Notes: generated by a model not told the origin, from the letters alone. Shown: positions 31,972 through 40,220, counted from the stretch's first letter. The stretch is 64,000 nt of DNA from Candidatus Andeanibacterium colombiense (GCA_029202985.1 CP119316.1:186001-250000); one strand, 5' to 3'. Made by a program: numbers and translations.

Positions 31972-33523
31972 GGCCGTGCTCCCGCCAAGCCTGTTCACCG
32001 CGCTGACGCCGCGGATCCCACAGGCGTGGCGCGTGCCGCTGGCGCAGCTGGCGCTCGCCTGGACCGCGCTGATCGCATGGTTCGGCCGCGACTGGGCGGA
32101 CATGGCGGGCCAGTGGTGGAACAGCTCGACCTATAACCACATCGTGCTGGTGCCGGCGATCCTCGCGTGGCTCGCGTGGCAGCGCGCGGCGGAGCTGCGG
32201 CGACTCGATCCTGCCGCCTGGTGGCCGGGGCTGCTGCTGGTGACCGGGGCACTGTTCCTGTGGCTGCTCGGCGCGATCTCGGGCCTCAACCTCGCGCGCC
32301 AGCTCGGCGCGGTGATGGTGCTTCAGGGCGCGGCGGTGACGTTGCTCGGGCCGCGGGTTTCGGGCGGGTTGCTGTTCCCGCTCGCCTATATGCTGTTCCT
32401 CGTGCCGTTCGGCGACGAGCTGATCCCGCTGCTCCAAACGGTCACCGCCAAGCTGACCATCGGCATGATCCACCTGAGCGGCGTCCGCGCCGCGATCGAC
32501 GGCGTATTCATCGACACGCCGGTCGGGCTGTTCGAAGTGGCCGAGGCCTGCTCGGGCGTGAAGTTCCTGATCGCGATGCTCGCGCTGGGCGTGCTGGTCG
32601 CCCAGGTCTGCTTCAGGAGCTGGCGGCGGCGGGTTGCCTTCATGATCGCGGCGGCGGTGCTGCCGATCCTTGCCAATGGCGTACGCGCCTGGGGGACGAT
32701 TTTCATCGCCCAATCGCAGGGCGTGAGATTCGCCGAGGGGTTCGACCATATCTTCTATGGCTGGGTGTTCTTCGGGGTAGTGATGGCGCTGCTGCTCGCG
32801 GGCAGTTGGCGCTTCTTCGACCGCGCGGTGGACGATCCGCTGGTCGATGTCGCGCGGATCGAAGCCTCACCCGTGCTGGCCCGGCTCGAACAAATGCGGA
32901 TGGGCGGCTGGCCCGCGGTGGCGGCCATCGCCGCCTTGGCCCTGCTTGCCTGCGCTTGGGCTCTGCGCGCCGCAACACTCGCGGCACCGATGCCGGCGAC
33001 GATCGCACTGCCCGAGGTCCCGGGCTGGCACCGCGCCGATTACCGGCCGCAAGTGTGGTGGGAGCCGCGCGCGCAAGGCGCGGACCACCGCCTGCTCGGC
33101 CGCTACCGCGACGGCGCCGGCCACGAGGTCGATGTGTTCTACGCGCTCTATGCCGCCCAGGGCGAAGGCCGCGAGGCAGGCGGCTTCGGCGAGGGGGCGC
33201 TGTCGCCGGACACGCGCTGGCGCTGGGAGAAGCCCGGGCCCGCGGTGGCCGATGCGCAATCGGAAGTGCTGTTCGCCGGCGGCGAGGTCCACCGCCTCGC
33301 GGCGACCTTCTACCGTACCAGCGGGCTCCTCACCGGCAGCAATTCGGAACTCAAGCTTGCCAACATGCGCGACCGGCTGCTGATGCGCGCACGGCCCACC
33401 GGGATGTTGATCCTCTCGGGCGAGGAGGGCGGGGCGCATCCCGCCGCAGACAGCATCGCCGCCTTCCGCGCCGCGACCGGACCGACCGGTGCGTGGATGG
33501 ACGGCATCGGCCAAGTCCCGTAG
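31961..33523 (+). CDS. xrtA: exosortase A fused to EpsI domain
   Basis: This 520-residue polytopic inner-membrane protein carries the exosortase catalytic triad: Cys197 in EVAEACSGVKFL, Arg242 in NGVRAWGTIF, His263 in FDHIFYGWVFF. Eight or so membrane helices cover about 20-300. A ninth hydrophobic segment near 315-335 leads into a soluble EpsI (DUF3485) domain ending WMDGIGQVP. In model systems exosortase cleaves PEP-CTERM proteins in a sortase-like way, and EpsI is often a separate gene. ATG 31961 overlaps the glycosyltransferase gene; the next gene starts 11 bases later. Confidence 0.9.
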   Translation: MPPEAVLPPSLFTALTPRIPQAWRVPLAQLALAWTALIAWFGRDWADMAGQWWNSSTYNHIVLVPAILAWLAWQRAAELRRLDPAAWWPGLLLVTGALFLWLLGAISGLNLARQLGAVMVLQGAAVTLLGPRVSGGLLFPLAYMLFLVPFGDELIPLLQTVTAKLTIGMIHLSGVRAAIDGVFIDTPVGLFEVAEACSGVKFLIAMLALGVLVAQVCFRSWRRRVAFMIAAAVLPILANGVRAWGTIFIAQSQGVRFAEGFDHIFYGWVFFGVVMALLLAGSWRFFDRAVDDPLVDVARIEASPVLARLEQMRMGGWPAVAAIAALALLACAWALRAATLAAPMPATIALPEVPGWHRADYRPQVWWEPRAQGADHRLLGRYRDGAGHEVDVFYALYAAQGEGREAGGFGEGALSPDTRWRWEKPGPAVADAQSEVLFAGGEVHRLAATFYRTSGLLTGSNSELKLANMRDRLLMRARPTGMLILSGEEGGAHPAADSIAAFRAATGPTGAWMDGIGQVP

Positions 33524-33534
33524 CAGTCGCTCCC

Positions 33535-35445
33535 ATGTGCGGCATCGCCGGGATCTTCCATTGTTCGACCCCCAAGCCGGTCGATGCCGCGCGCGTCGAG
33601 CGGATGACCGAGGCGCTCGCCCACCGCGGGCCTGACGGTTCGGGCGTGTGGACCGCGCCGGGCGTCGGCCTCGGCCACCGCCGCCTGTCGATCATCGACG
33701 TCGCCGGATCGCCCCAGCCGATGCATTCGTCCGATGGGCGCGCCGCGATCGTGTTCAACGGCGAGATATATAATTACCGCGAATTGCGCCGCGAATTGCG
33801 CCGCGAGTTGGCGGCGATGGGCGCCAAATTCCGCACCGATGGCGATACCGAGGTGATCCTCGCCGCATGGCAGAAGTGGGGGCCGGATTGCCTCTCGCGC
33901 CTCCACGGCATGTTCGCCTTCGCGCTCTACGATCTGGCCGACCGGACGTTGTTCATTGCCCGCGACCGCTTCGGGGTGAAGCCGTTGTTCATGGCGCATC
34001 TGAGCGACGGCAGCCTCGCCTTTGCGTCGGAACTGAAGGGACTGCTCGCCCACCCGCTGCTGCGGCGCGAGGCCGATCCGCTGGCGATCGAGGATTATCT
34101 GGCGTGGGGCTATGTCCCCGATCACCGCTCGATCCTCAAAGGGGTCGAAAAGCTCCCTGCCGGGCACTACCGCTTGCTGCGCCACGATGCCGCGCCCGCC
34201 GCGCCGGTGCGGTGGTGGGACATCTCCTTTGCGGAGCGCCACAAAGGTTCCGAAGCCGATCTCGAGGCGGAGTTGCTCCACCACCTGCGCGAAGCGGTGA
34301 CTTCGCGCATGGTCTCCGACGTCCCGCTCGGCGCGTTCCTCTCGGGCGGGGTCGATTCCTCCAGCGTGGTCGCGCTGATGGCCGAGGCGAGCCGCGAGCC
34401 GGTGCGGACCTGTTCGATCGGCTTCGACGTCGCGAGCTCGGACGAGAGCAGCTACGCCGCCGAGGTCGCAAAGCTGTTCGGCGCCGATCACCGCAGCCGC
34501 AGGGTCGGGGTCGACGATTTCGCCGAGATCGACCGGCTTGCCGCGATGTTCGACGAGCCCTTCGCCGACGCCTCCGCTCTGCCGACCTGGCGCGTGTGCC
34601 AACTCGCGCGCGAGCATGTGACGGTTGCGCTGTCGGGCGACGGCGCGGACGAAGCCTTCGCCGGCTATCGCCGCCAGGTGTTCCAGGCGCATGAGGACCG
34701 GGTTCGCGGATTGCTGCCGGCGGCGTTGCGCGGCCCCGTGTTCGGGGCGCTCGGCGCGCTCTATCCGAAGGCGGACTGGGCGCCGCGTCCCTTGCGCGCG
34801 AAGAGCACCTTGCTCGCGCTCGCCGAGAACGGCGAGGAGGCCTATGCCTCGGCGCTCGCGGTCAGCCCGCACGGCCTGCGCGACAGCCTCTATTCGCCGG
34901 ATCTGCGCGGCCATCTTTCCGGCTACCGTGCCGAGCAGCCGTTCATCGACACGATGCGGCGGGCGCAGGCGCGCTCGGGCCTCGACCGCGCACAATATGC
35001 AGATTTGGCCTTCTGGCTCCCTGGCGATATCCTGACCAAGGTCGATCGCACCAGCATGGCAGTAAGCCTTGAGGCGCGCGAGCCGCTGCTCGATCACCGG
35101 CTGGTCGAATTCGCCGCCCGCCTGCCCGAGAAAATGCGCGTGCGCGGCAGCCAGGGGAAGTGGCTGATGAAGCGGACCATGCGCCGCTATCTGCCCGACA
35201 ACATCCTCTACCGCCCGAAGCAGGGCTTCGTCACTCCGATCGCGGAGTGGCTGCGCGGGCCGCTCGCGGGCGAGGCGCGGGCGATCGGCTCCTCCGCCAC
35301 GCTCGCGCGCACGGGCTGGTTCGACGGCAAGCGCATCTCCAGGATCGCCGAAGACCACATCTCCGGGCGGGCCGACCATTCGCGATTCCTGTGGCAGTTG
35401 CTGATGCTTGACCGTTCACTCGGTCGCCTAGGTATCGCAGCTTAG
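33535..35445 (+). CDS. XrtA-system amidotransferase (asparagine synthase-like)
   Basis: This 636-residue glutamine-dependent amidotransferase of the exosortase A type (TIGR03108) has the class II nucleophile Cys2 in MCGIAGIF. The glutaminase site is RGPDGSGVW and FNGEIYNYRELRREL, and the synthetase PP-loop is LSGGVDSSSVVALMAE (about residue 265). SGDGADEAFAGYRRQ and the late RPKQGFVTPIAEWLRGP follow. It probably amidates a uronic acid or amino acid in the polymer. Upstream codons in the same frame run antisense-like through xrtA and are not used. Confidence 0.92.
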   Translation: MCGIAGIFHCSTPKPVDAARVERMTEALAHRGPDGSGVWTAPGVGLGHRRLSIIDVAGSPQPMHSSDGRAAIVFNGEIYNYRELRRELRRELAAMGAKFRTDGDTEVILAAWQKWGPDCLSRLHGMFAFALYDLADRTLFIARDRFGVKPLFMAHLSDGSLAFASELKGLLAHPLLRREADPLAIEDYLAWGYVPDHRSILKGVEKLPAGHYRLLRHDAAPAAPVRWWDISFAERHKGSEADLEAELLHHLREAVTSRMVSDVPLGAFLSGGVDSSSVVALMAEASREPVRTCSIGFDVASSDESSYAAEVAKLFGADHRSRRVGVDDFAEIDRLAAMFDEPFADASALPTWRVCQLAREHVTVALSGDGADEAFAGYRRQVFQAHEDRVRGLLPAALRGPVFGALGALYPKADWAPRPLRAKSTLLALAENGEEAYASALAVSPHGLRDSLYSPDLRGHLSGYRAEQPFIDTMRRAQARSGLDRAQYADLAFWLPGDILTKVDRTSMAVSLEAREPLLDHRLVEFAARLPEKMRVRGSQGKWLMKRTMRRYLPDNILYRPKQGFVTPIAEWLRGPLAGEARAIGSSATLARTGWFDGKRISRIAEDHISGRADHSRFLWQLLMLDRSLGRLGIAA

Positions 35446-35632
35446 GCGGTTCTGCCCCGCCTCGGGACAAACCGGAAAAACTGCGGATAAAACTGTGGAT
35501 AGAACCGATCCCCCCGGCCGCGGCCGGCAGGTTTGGTAAATATTTCGTTTGCCAAGCGACTCAGGCGTGACGTAGATTCTTCAATGACTTCGGCGAAGAA
35601 CATAACACAGCCGCGACCAGGGGAAGCGACTT

Positions 35633-36604
35633 ATGGATCGACTGGCGAGCAATCTCGACAGGAGCGGCAGTGTTTCGGATGATGCGGACAAGCCGGTCAT
35701 GCTGCTGGGCGACGGCGACGAGCATCTCGTCGACGCTGGCGCCCGTCACCTCGCAATGCCGGAAGAACTGTTCCATCTCAAAGAGTTGGAATGTTTTTAC
35801 GAAGATTCGCGGCGTACTTTGTGGAGCTATATGCGGCCCGCCGGCCGGCCGAGCTTCAACCCGGCGATGCTGGCCGATTTCAACAGCTGGCAGCGGCTGA
35901 TCGGGGCCAATTTCGGGCCCGGAGGCGTGCCGTTGCGGTTCCTCGTGCTGGGCAGCCGTTCGCCCGGCGTATGGTGCTTCGGGGGCGATCTCGAGCTTTT
36001 CCAGAGCATGATCCGAGCCCGGGACCACTACGGCCTGGTGCAATATGGTTACAAGTGCGTGGAAATATTGCACCGCAATATGCAAGCGCTCGATCTGCCG
36101 ATGCTCACCATCGGGCTGGTCGAAGGCGCGGCTTTGGGCGGCGGGTTCGAAGCGCTGCTGTCGTTCGACCACATCATCGCCGAACGCGGGGCGACCTTCG
36201 GGCTGCCCGAGATGCTGTTCGGGCTGTTCCCCGGCATGGGCGCCCACTCGATCCTCACCCGCAAGCTCGGCAGTGCGATGGCCGAACGGCTGATCGTGTC
36301 GAACCAGACCTATACGGCCGAACAGATGTTCGATCTCGGCATCGTCCACCAGCTCGCCGAACCGGGCGAAGGGCTTGCGACCTGCCGTGAATTTATCGAT
36401 CGGTCGGAGCGGCGGCACGGCGGGCTGGTCAATGCGCGCAAGGCGATGAAGCAGGTCTATCCGATCACGCTCGACGAGCTGAAGCGCGTGGTCGACTTGT
36501 GGGCCGACGCCGCGCTCCAGCTGCGCGAGCAGGATCTCAAGATCATGAGCCGCCTGGCTTCCGCGCAATCGCGGCTGGCCAGCGCGGGGCCCCAAGCGGC
36601 GTAA
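35633..36604 (+). CDS. RpfF-like crotonase (candidate DSF-family signal synthase)
   Basis: This 323-residue crotonase-fold protein resembles Xanthomonas RpfF more than ordinary enoyl-CoA hydratases. Features are the extended N terminus, GSRSPGVWCFGGDLELFQSM, GLVEGAALGGGFEALLSFDH, ERGATFGLPEMLFGLFPGMG, and a C-terminal helix rich in Ala/Arg/Ser. Glu173 and Glu193 occupy the positions of the two catalytic glutamates of RpfF, with the same 20-residue spacing. RpfF makes cis-2-unsaturated fatty acid signals from acyl-ACP. GGGGAAG lies 8 bases before ATG 35633. It follows the exosortase operon by 187 bases. No rpfC or rpfG is visible nearby. Confidence 0.75.
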   Translation: MDRLASNLDRSGSVSDDADKPVMLLGDGDEHLVDAGARHLAMPEELFHLKELECFYEDSRRTLWSYMRPAGRPSFNPAMLADFNSWQRLIGANFGPGGVPLRFLVLGSRSPGVWCFGGDLELFQSMIRARDHYGLVQYGYKCVEILHRNMQALDLPMLTIGLVEGAALGGGFEALLSFDHIIAERGATFGLPEMLFGLFPGMGAHSILTRKLGSAMAERLIVSNQTYTAEQMFDLGIVHQLAEPGEGLATCREFIDRSERRHGGLVNARKAMKQVYPITLDELKRVVDLWADAALQLREQDLKIMSRLASAQSRLASAGPQAA

Positions 36605-36610
36605 GCACGC
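36584..36610. repeat. 27-bp direct repeat, copy 1
   Basis: A 27-base block built on CCCCAAGCGGCGTAAGCACG covers the last codons and stop of the RpfF-like gene. It recurs with one mismatch at 37030-37056. The two copies bracket the 420-base ncRNA region. Confidence 0.75.
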
Positions 36611-36614
36611 AATT

Positions 36615-36935
36615 CATCCTCCGCCGGCGAACGCGGAATAACGCCAGGGGAGCAGGCGGACACGGGCAAGGCCGGTGCAACGCAGCGCCAGCGGGTGAGC
36701 TGGCATTAGCGCGGTTTTCGTTTGCGAACGGCGAGGCAAGACTGGACGCTGTAAACTTGCTCGCTCGGCCCTTTCCCGACGGAGGAGGCAGGTTAGAGCT
36801 CGCAGGTGTGCAGCCCCCTTCTGACCCGTCAGGCGTTACTGGCGCCACCGGCAGGATAATCCGAGACTATCCCGGCCCGCGAGACACCGGCCTAATGCGG
36901 AAGCAAGAGCGAAGCGCTTGGCTCCCGCACCCGAT
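36615..36935 (-). ncRNA. candidate structured RNA, unidentified
   Basis: Downstream of a near-consensus promoter, about 320 bases fold locally into several strong hairpins on the minus strand. One is GCGGGAGC...GCTTCCGC near 36897-36929. A long-range stem pairs CTCGCGGG with CCTGCGAG and encloses smaller hairpins at 36790-36890. CGAGCAAG...CTTGCCTCG follows, then a perfect GCCAGC-6-GCTGGC at 36687-36704 and a nested TCCGCC...GGCGGA at the end. No minus-strand gene lies downstream. The enclosed stem recalls 6S RNA, and GCAAACGAAAAC recalls the start of a tmRNA tag, but neither is complete, so the family is left open. Confidence 0.5.
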
Positions 36936-36940
36936 GCGCC

Positions 36941-36969
36941 CACATAACCCATATGGTTCGTTTTGTCAA
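36941..36969 (-). promoter_or_regulatory. near-consensus sigma70 promoter
   Basis: On the minus strand, TTGACA (36969-36964) is followed after exactly 17 bases by TATGTG (36946-36941). Transcription would start near 36935. This is the strongest sigma70 promoter match I found in the window. It drives the candidate RNA, since no open reading frame in phase starts there. Confidence 0.65.
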
Positions 36970-37029
36970 GCTTCGATTGGCAGCACGCGCTTTTTCCGCG
37001 CAGGTCGCGCCACACGCCGCACTTGGGTA

Positions 37030-37056
37030 GCGGGACCCCAAGCGGCGTAAGCACGC
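37030..37056. repeat. 27-bp direct repeat, copy 2
   Basis: This block matches 36584-36610 with one G/A difference. Here it forms the left half of the hairpin at 37033-37068. Confidence 0.75.
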
Positions 37057-37068
37057 CGCCTAGGGTCC
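37033..37068 (-). terminator. strong hairpin behind the pirin gene
   Basis: GGACCC...GGGTCC encloses GGCGT-AAGC-ACGCC, giving about 14 paired bases in a 36-base hairpin that begins 24 bases after the pirin stop codon. There is no U-run, so factor-independent termination is not certain. It would also insulate the candidate RNA promoter from readthrough. Confidence 0.4.
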
Positions 37069-37091
37069 GGCTTTCGTCTGAGGCTGCGCCC

Positions 37092-37790
37092 TTAACGGGC
37101 GTCGACCATCACGATTTCGGCGTCTTCCAGCGCTTCGACCACGATCTCGTCGACCTCGGTAATCGCGACCCCGTCACGCGGCTGCGCTTCGTGGCCGTTG
37201 ACCTTGATCCGCCCGACCGCCGGAACGAGGTAGAGATGCCGCCAGCTTGCCGCATCATAAGTGATCACGTCGCCCTTGGAGAGCTTGGCCGCGAGGATCT
37301 TGGCGTCGCTGCGGATCGGCAGCGCGTCGTCGCCCTCGGGATCGTCGCTGGCCAGCGTGACCCATTTGCCGGCGCGGTCGCCGCGCGGGAATTCGCGAGC
37401 GCCCCAGCCGGGGGCTTCGCCTGCACGGTCGGGCCTGATCCAGATCTGGAACAGCGTGGTATCTTCGTCTTCGAGATTATACTCGGCATGGACGACGCCG
37501 GTCCCGGCGCTCATCACCTGGACGTCGCCCGCGCCGGTACGGCCGCTGTTGCCGAGCGAATCCTTGTGGGTGATCGCCCCGGTGCGGACGAAAGTGATGA
37601 TCTCCATGTCATTGTGCGGATGCGGTGGGAAACCGGCCTTCGGGCCGATGACGTCGTCGTTCCACACGCGGATCGTGCCCCAGCCCATGCGGGCGGGATT
37701 GTGATAGTCGGAGAAGCTGAAGTGATGGCGGGTATCGAGCCAGCCGTGGTCGCGGTGGGCCAAGCCATCGAAGGGTCGGATGTCGATCAT
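37092..37790 (-). CDS. pirin family protein
   Basis: This 232-residue bicupin has the metal-binding residues of pirins in FPPHPHNDMEIITFV (His, His, Glu) and the fourth in VVHAEYN, near residues 57-105. Relatives such as YhhW have quercetinase activity or act as redox-sensitive regulators; which applies here cannot be told. The start MIDIRPFDGLAHRDHGWLDT is typical, and the length is normal. It is a stand-alone gene, divergent from nothing, with a strong hairpin after its stop. Confidence 0.88.
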   Translation of the reverse strand: MIDIRPFDGLAHRDHGWLDTRHHFSFSDYHNPARMGWGTIRVWNDDVIGPKAGFPPHPHNDMEIITFVRTGAITHKDSLGNSGRTGAGDVQVMSAGTGVVHAEYNLEDEDTTLFQIWIRPDRAGEAPGWGAREFPRGDRAGKWVTLASDDPEGDDALPIRSDAKILAAKLSKGDVITYDAASWRHLYLVPAVGRIKVNGHEAQPRDGVAITEVDEIVVEALEDAEIVMVDAR

Positions 37791-37857
37791 AGGTAGTCCA
37801 TCGTCAGCGGGGTGTTACCGCTGGATGGATCACAATGTAATGTGCGCCCGCCGGGTT

Positions 37858-38970
37858 TCAAGCATGTACACCGTGGCCTTCGGCGAGGTAGTCCGCGCTC
37901 TGCATTTCCTTCAGGCGGCTTACGGTACGCTCGAATTCGAAGCTCCCGTCGCCCTTGGGGTAGAGGCCTTCCGGCTCGGCGGCGGCGGTCGCTAGGAGCT
38001 TGACGTTATGTTCGTAGAGCGTGTCGATCAGCGTCACGAAGCGCGCCGCCTCATTGCGCATATCGGGCCCCATCACCGGAATGCCGACCACGATTACAGT
38101 ATGATAGGCATGGGCGATCGCGAGGTAGTCGGCCGCGCCACGCGCCTCGCCGCACAGCCGCTTGAAGCTGAACACCGCGACGCCCTTGAGGCTCTTGGGC
38201 ACGTGGAGTGTGCGCCCGCCGACGTCGAGATCGGCCGAGGGCACGTTGGCCGCGTCTTCCGGTTTGTAATCGGTCAGACGGAAGAATGCCTCGCGCACCT
38301 GCGCGGTGGCTGCATCGCCCAGCGGCGTGTGCCAGGTCGGCATGCCGCCGACCCGTTCGAGCCGGTAATCGACCGGCCCGTTGAGCGCGAGCACGTCGAG
38401 CTCGCTTTCAATCAGCGCGATGAACGGCAGGAAATGCTCGCGGTTGAGCCCGTCCTTGTAGAGCTCGGACGGAGCGCGGTTCGAGGTCGTCACCACCGTC
38501 ACGCCTTCGTCGACGATGAGCGCGCGGAAAAGCCGGCTCATGATCATCGCATCGGCCGAATTGTTGACCACCATCTCGTCGAAGGCGAGCACCCGCATCC
38601 CTTCCGCCAGCTTCGCCGCAACCGGCGGGATCGGGTCGCCCGCTTCCTTTTCGCGCTCGATCTTGAGCAGTCCGTGGACCTCGATCATGAAGCCGTGGAA
38701 GTGCGTGCGGCGCTTTTCGGTAATGCCGAGTGTCTCGTGAAACAGATCCATCAGCATCGACTTCCCGCGTCCGACACCGCCCCACAGATAGACCCCGCGC
38801 GGCTGCTTGTGCTTCCGGCCGAGGAATTTGCCGAGCAGACCGGTCTTTGCGCCGCTTTCCAGATCGCGCTGCAGCGCCTCGAGCCGCTCGGCGGCGGCGC
38901 GCTGTTCGGGATCGGCGCGCAGCTCCCCGGCGGCGAGCAGCGCCTCGTAGCGGGCAAGCATTCCGGGCAT
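37858..38970 (-). CDS. zapE: cell division protein ZapE (AFG1-like ATPase)
   Basis: This 370-residue ATPase associates with the FtsZ ring in Gram-negative bacteria and resembles mitochondrial AFG1/LACE1. Walker A is YLWGGVGRGKSMLMDLFHE (about residue 65) and Walker B is VLAFDEMVVNNSADAMIMSR. The sensor region is VVTTSNRAPSELYKDGLNR, with a C-terminal LYEHNVKLLATAAAEPEGLY. Its ATG overlaps the stop of the small GFA gene upstream (ATGA at 38970-38972 on the minus strand), so sdhB, gfa and zapE form an operon. Confidence 0.92.
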   Translation of the reverse strand: MPGMLARYEALLAAGELRADPEQRAAAERLEALQRDLESGAKTGLLGKFLGRKHKQPRGVYLWGGVGRGKSMLMDLFHETLGITEKRRTHFHGFMIEVHGLLKIEREKEAGDPIPPVAAKLAEGMRVLAFDEMVVNNSADAMIMSRLFRALIVDEGVTVVTTSNRAPSELYKDGLNREHFLPFIALIESELDVLALNGPVDYRLERVGGMPTWHTPLGDAATAQVREAFFRLTDYKPEDAANVPSADLDVGGRTLHVPKSLKGVAVFSFKRLCGEARGAADYLAIAHAYHTVIVVGIPVMGPDMRNEAARFVTLIDTLYEHNVKLLATAAAEPEGLYPKGDGSFEFERTVSRLKEMQSADYLAEGHGVHA

Positions 38971-39407
38971 CAGGAAGTATGGTTATCCCGCGGCTGCATG
39001 AGGTCGTATTTCGGGATGGCCGGATCGAAGTGATCCCACGCGACAGCATCCTTGAGGTAGATCACGCTCTCGGGTGTCACCGCGCCCGGATCGTCAAGCG
39101 AGCCCGCCTGGACCATGATGAAATCGCCTGGCAGATCGCCCGAGGTATAAAGCCGTCCGGCGCAGGTGCCGCAGAAATGGCGGGTAACCTTGCCGCCGCT
39201 TTCGCCGGTGTTGGTATAGGTCGCCGGGGTGCCGTCGAACGCCAGTTGGCTCTTATGGATGCCGACGATGGTCGTATGGCCGGTGCCGGTCGCCTTCTGG
39301 CAATCCTTGCAGCAGCATTGCGAGACGAACAGGCTGGGGCCGCTGAGGCGATAGCGGATCGCGCCGCACAGGCAGCCGCCCTCGAGAACCTGTCCCTCGG
39401 ACACCAT
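38970..39407 (-). CDS. GFA family protein (CENP-V/glutathione-dependent fold)
   Basis: This 145-residue zinc protein with the GFA fold has CLCGAIRY near residue 12, CCCKDCQKATG near residue 31, and HFCGTCAGRLY near residue 77. The four-Cys zinc site is therefore intact. The family was named for a glutathione-formaldehyde enzyme, but most members have unknown substrates. It sits between sdhB and zapE, overlapping both by 4 bases or less. This arrangement looks like translational coupling without a clear functional link. Confidence 0.88.
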   Translation of the reverse strand: MVSEGQVLEGGCLCGAIRYRLSGPSLFVSQCCCKDCQKATGTGHTTIVGIHKSQLAFDGTPATYTNTGESGGKVTRHFCGTCAGRLYTSGDLPGDFIMVQAGSLDDPGAVTPESVIYLKDAVAWDHFDPAIPKYDLMQPRDNHTS

Positions 39408-40192
39408 CAGCCGTGCCGCTCGACCTCGAGTTTCTTGATCTCCGCGATCGCCTTGGCCGGATTGAGGCCCTTGGGGCAGGCGTTCGCGCAATTCATGATC
39501 GTGTGGCAGCGATAGAGGCGGAACGGGTCTTCGAGCTCGTCGAGGCGTTCGCCGGTCATTTCGTCGCGGCTGTCGGCAAGCCAGCGATAGGCCTGGAGCA
39601 GGATCGCCGGACCGAGGAACTTGTCGGAATTCCACCAATAGCTCGGGCACGAGGTCGAGCAGCAGGCGCACAGGATGCACTCATACAGTCCGTCGAGCTT
39701 CTCGCGCTGTTCGGGGCTTTGCAGCCGCTCCTTGCCGGGCGCCGCGCTGACTGTCTGCAGCCACGGCTTGATCGATGCATATTGCGCGTAGAAATGGGTG
39801 AAATCGGGCACCAGATCCTTGACCACTTCCATGTGGGGCAGGGGGGTGATGCGGATTTCGCCGCTGCCGCAATCCTCGATCGAGGTGGTGCAGGCGAGGT
39901 GGTTCTTGCCGCCGATGTTCATAGCGCAGGATCCACAGATCCCCTCGCGACACGAGCGGCGGAAGGTGAGGGTCGGATCGACCTCGTTCTTGATCTTGAT
40001 CAGCGCGTCGAGGACCATCGGCCCGGTCTTGTCCAGATCGATCTCATAGGTGTCGTAGCGCGGATTTTCGCCGCTATCGGGATCGTAACGGTAGATCCGG
40101 AAACGCTTGACCTTACCGGCGCCCGCCTCCGCGCGGTGTTCGCGGGTCTTGCCGGTGATCTTGCTGTTTGCGGGGAGGGTAAAGGCGGCCAT
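39407..40192 (-). CDS. sdhB: succinate dehydrogenase iron-sulfur subunit
   Basis: This 261-residue subunit of complex II carries electrons from FAD in SdhA to ubiquinone. The [2Fe-2S] ligands are in CREGICGSCAMNIGGKNHLAC. The [4Fe-4S] and [3Fe-4S] ligands are in CILCACCSTSCPSYWW and CHTIMNCANACPKGLNP. SdhA, C and D are not downstream, so the rest of the complex must lie elsewhere, or upstream beyond the divergent heme oxygenase gene. A promoter-like TTGCGC/TAGAGA pair lies 29-56 bases before its start. Confidence 0.95.
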   Translation of the reverse strand: MAAFTLPANSKITGKTREHRAEAGAGKVKRFRIYRYDPDSGENPRYDTYEIDLDKTGPMVLDALIKIKNEVDPTLTFRRSCREGICGSCAMNIGGKNHLACTTSIEDCGSGEIRITPLPHMEVVKDLVPDFTHFYAQYASIKPWLQTVSAAPGKERLQSPEQREKLDGLYECILCACCSTSCPSYWWNSDKFLGPAILLQAYRWLADSRDEMTGERLDELEDPFRLYRCHTIMNCANACPKGLNPAKAIAEIKKLEVERHG

Positions 40193-40220
40193 CTATCCGG
40201 AGTCCTGCTGTGTGCGGCTT

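Noticed and set aside
17069..35445. PEP-CTERM sorting signals among the locus proteins
   Set aside because: I looked at C termini for Pro-Glu-Pro followed by a hydrophobic helix and Arg cluster and found none. The QVP end of the exosortase fusion and the barrel's RYSF are unrelated.
36600..36935. tmRNA (ssrA) identity for the structured RNA, based on GCAAACGAAAACCGCGC resembling a tag start
   Set aside because: No in-frame stop follows the would-be tag for about 60 codons. The conserved GGATTCGAC-like 5' half and a T-arm plus CCA end were not found. Kept only as a note.
36499..37050. A 183-codon plus-strand frame through the RNA region
   Set aside because: It runs opposite to the strong promoter, overlaps the RpfF-like gene in another frame, and has no start signal or family resemblance.
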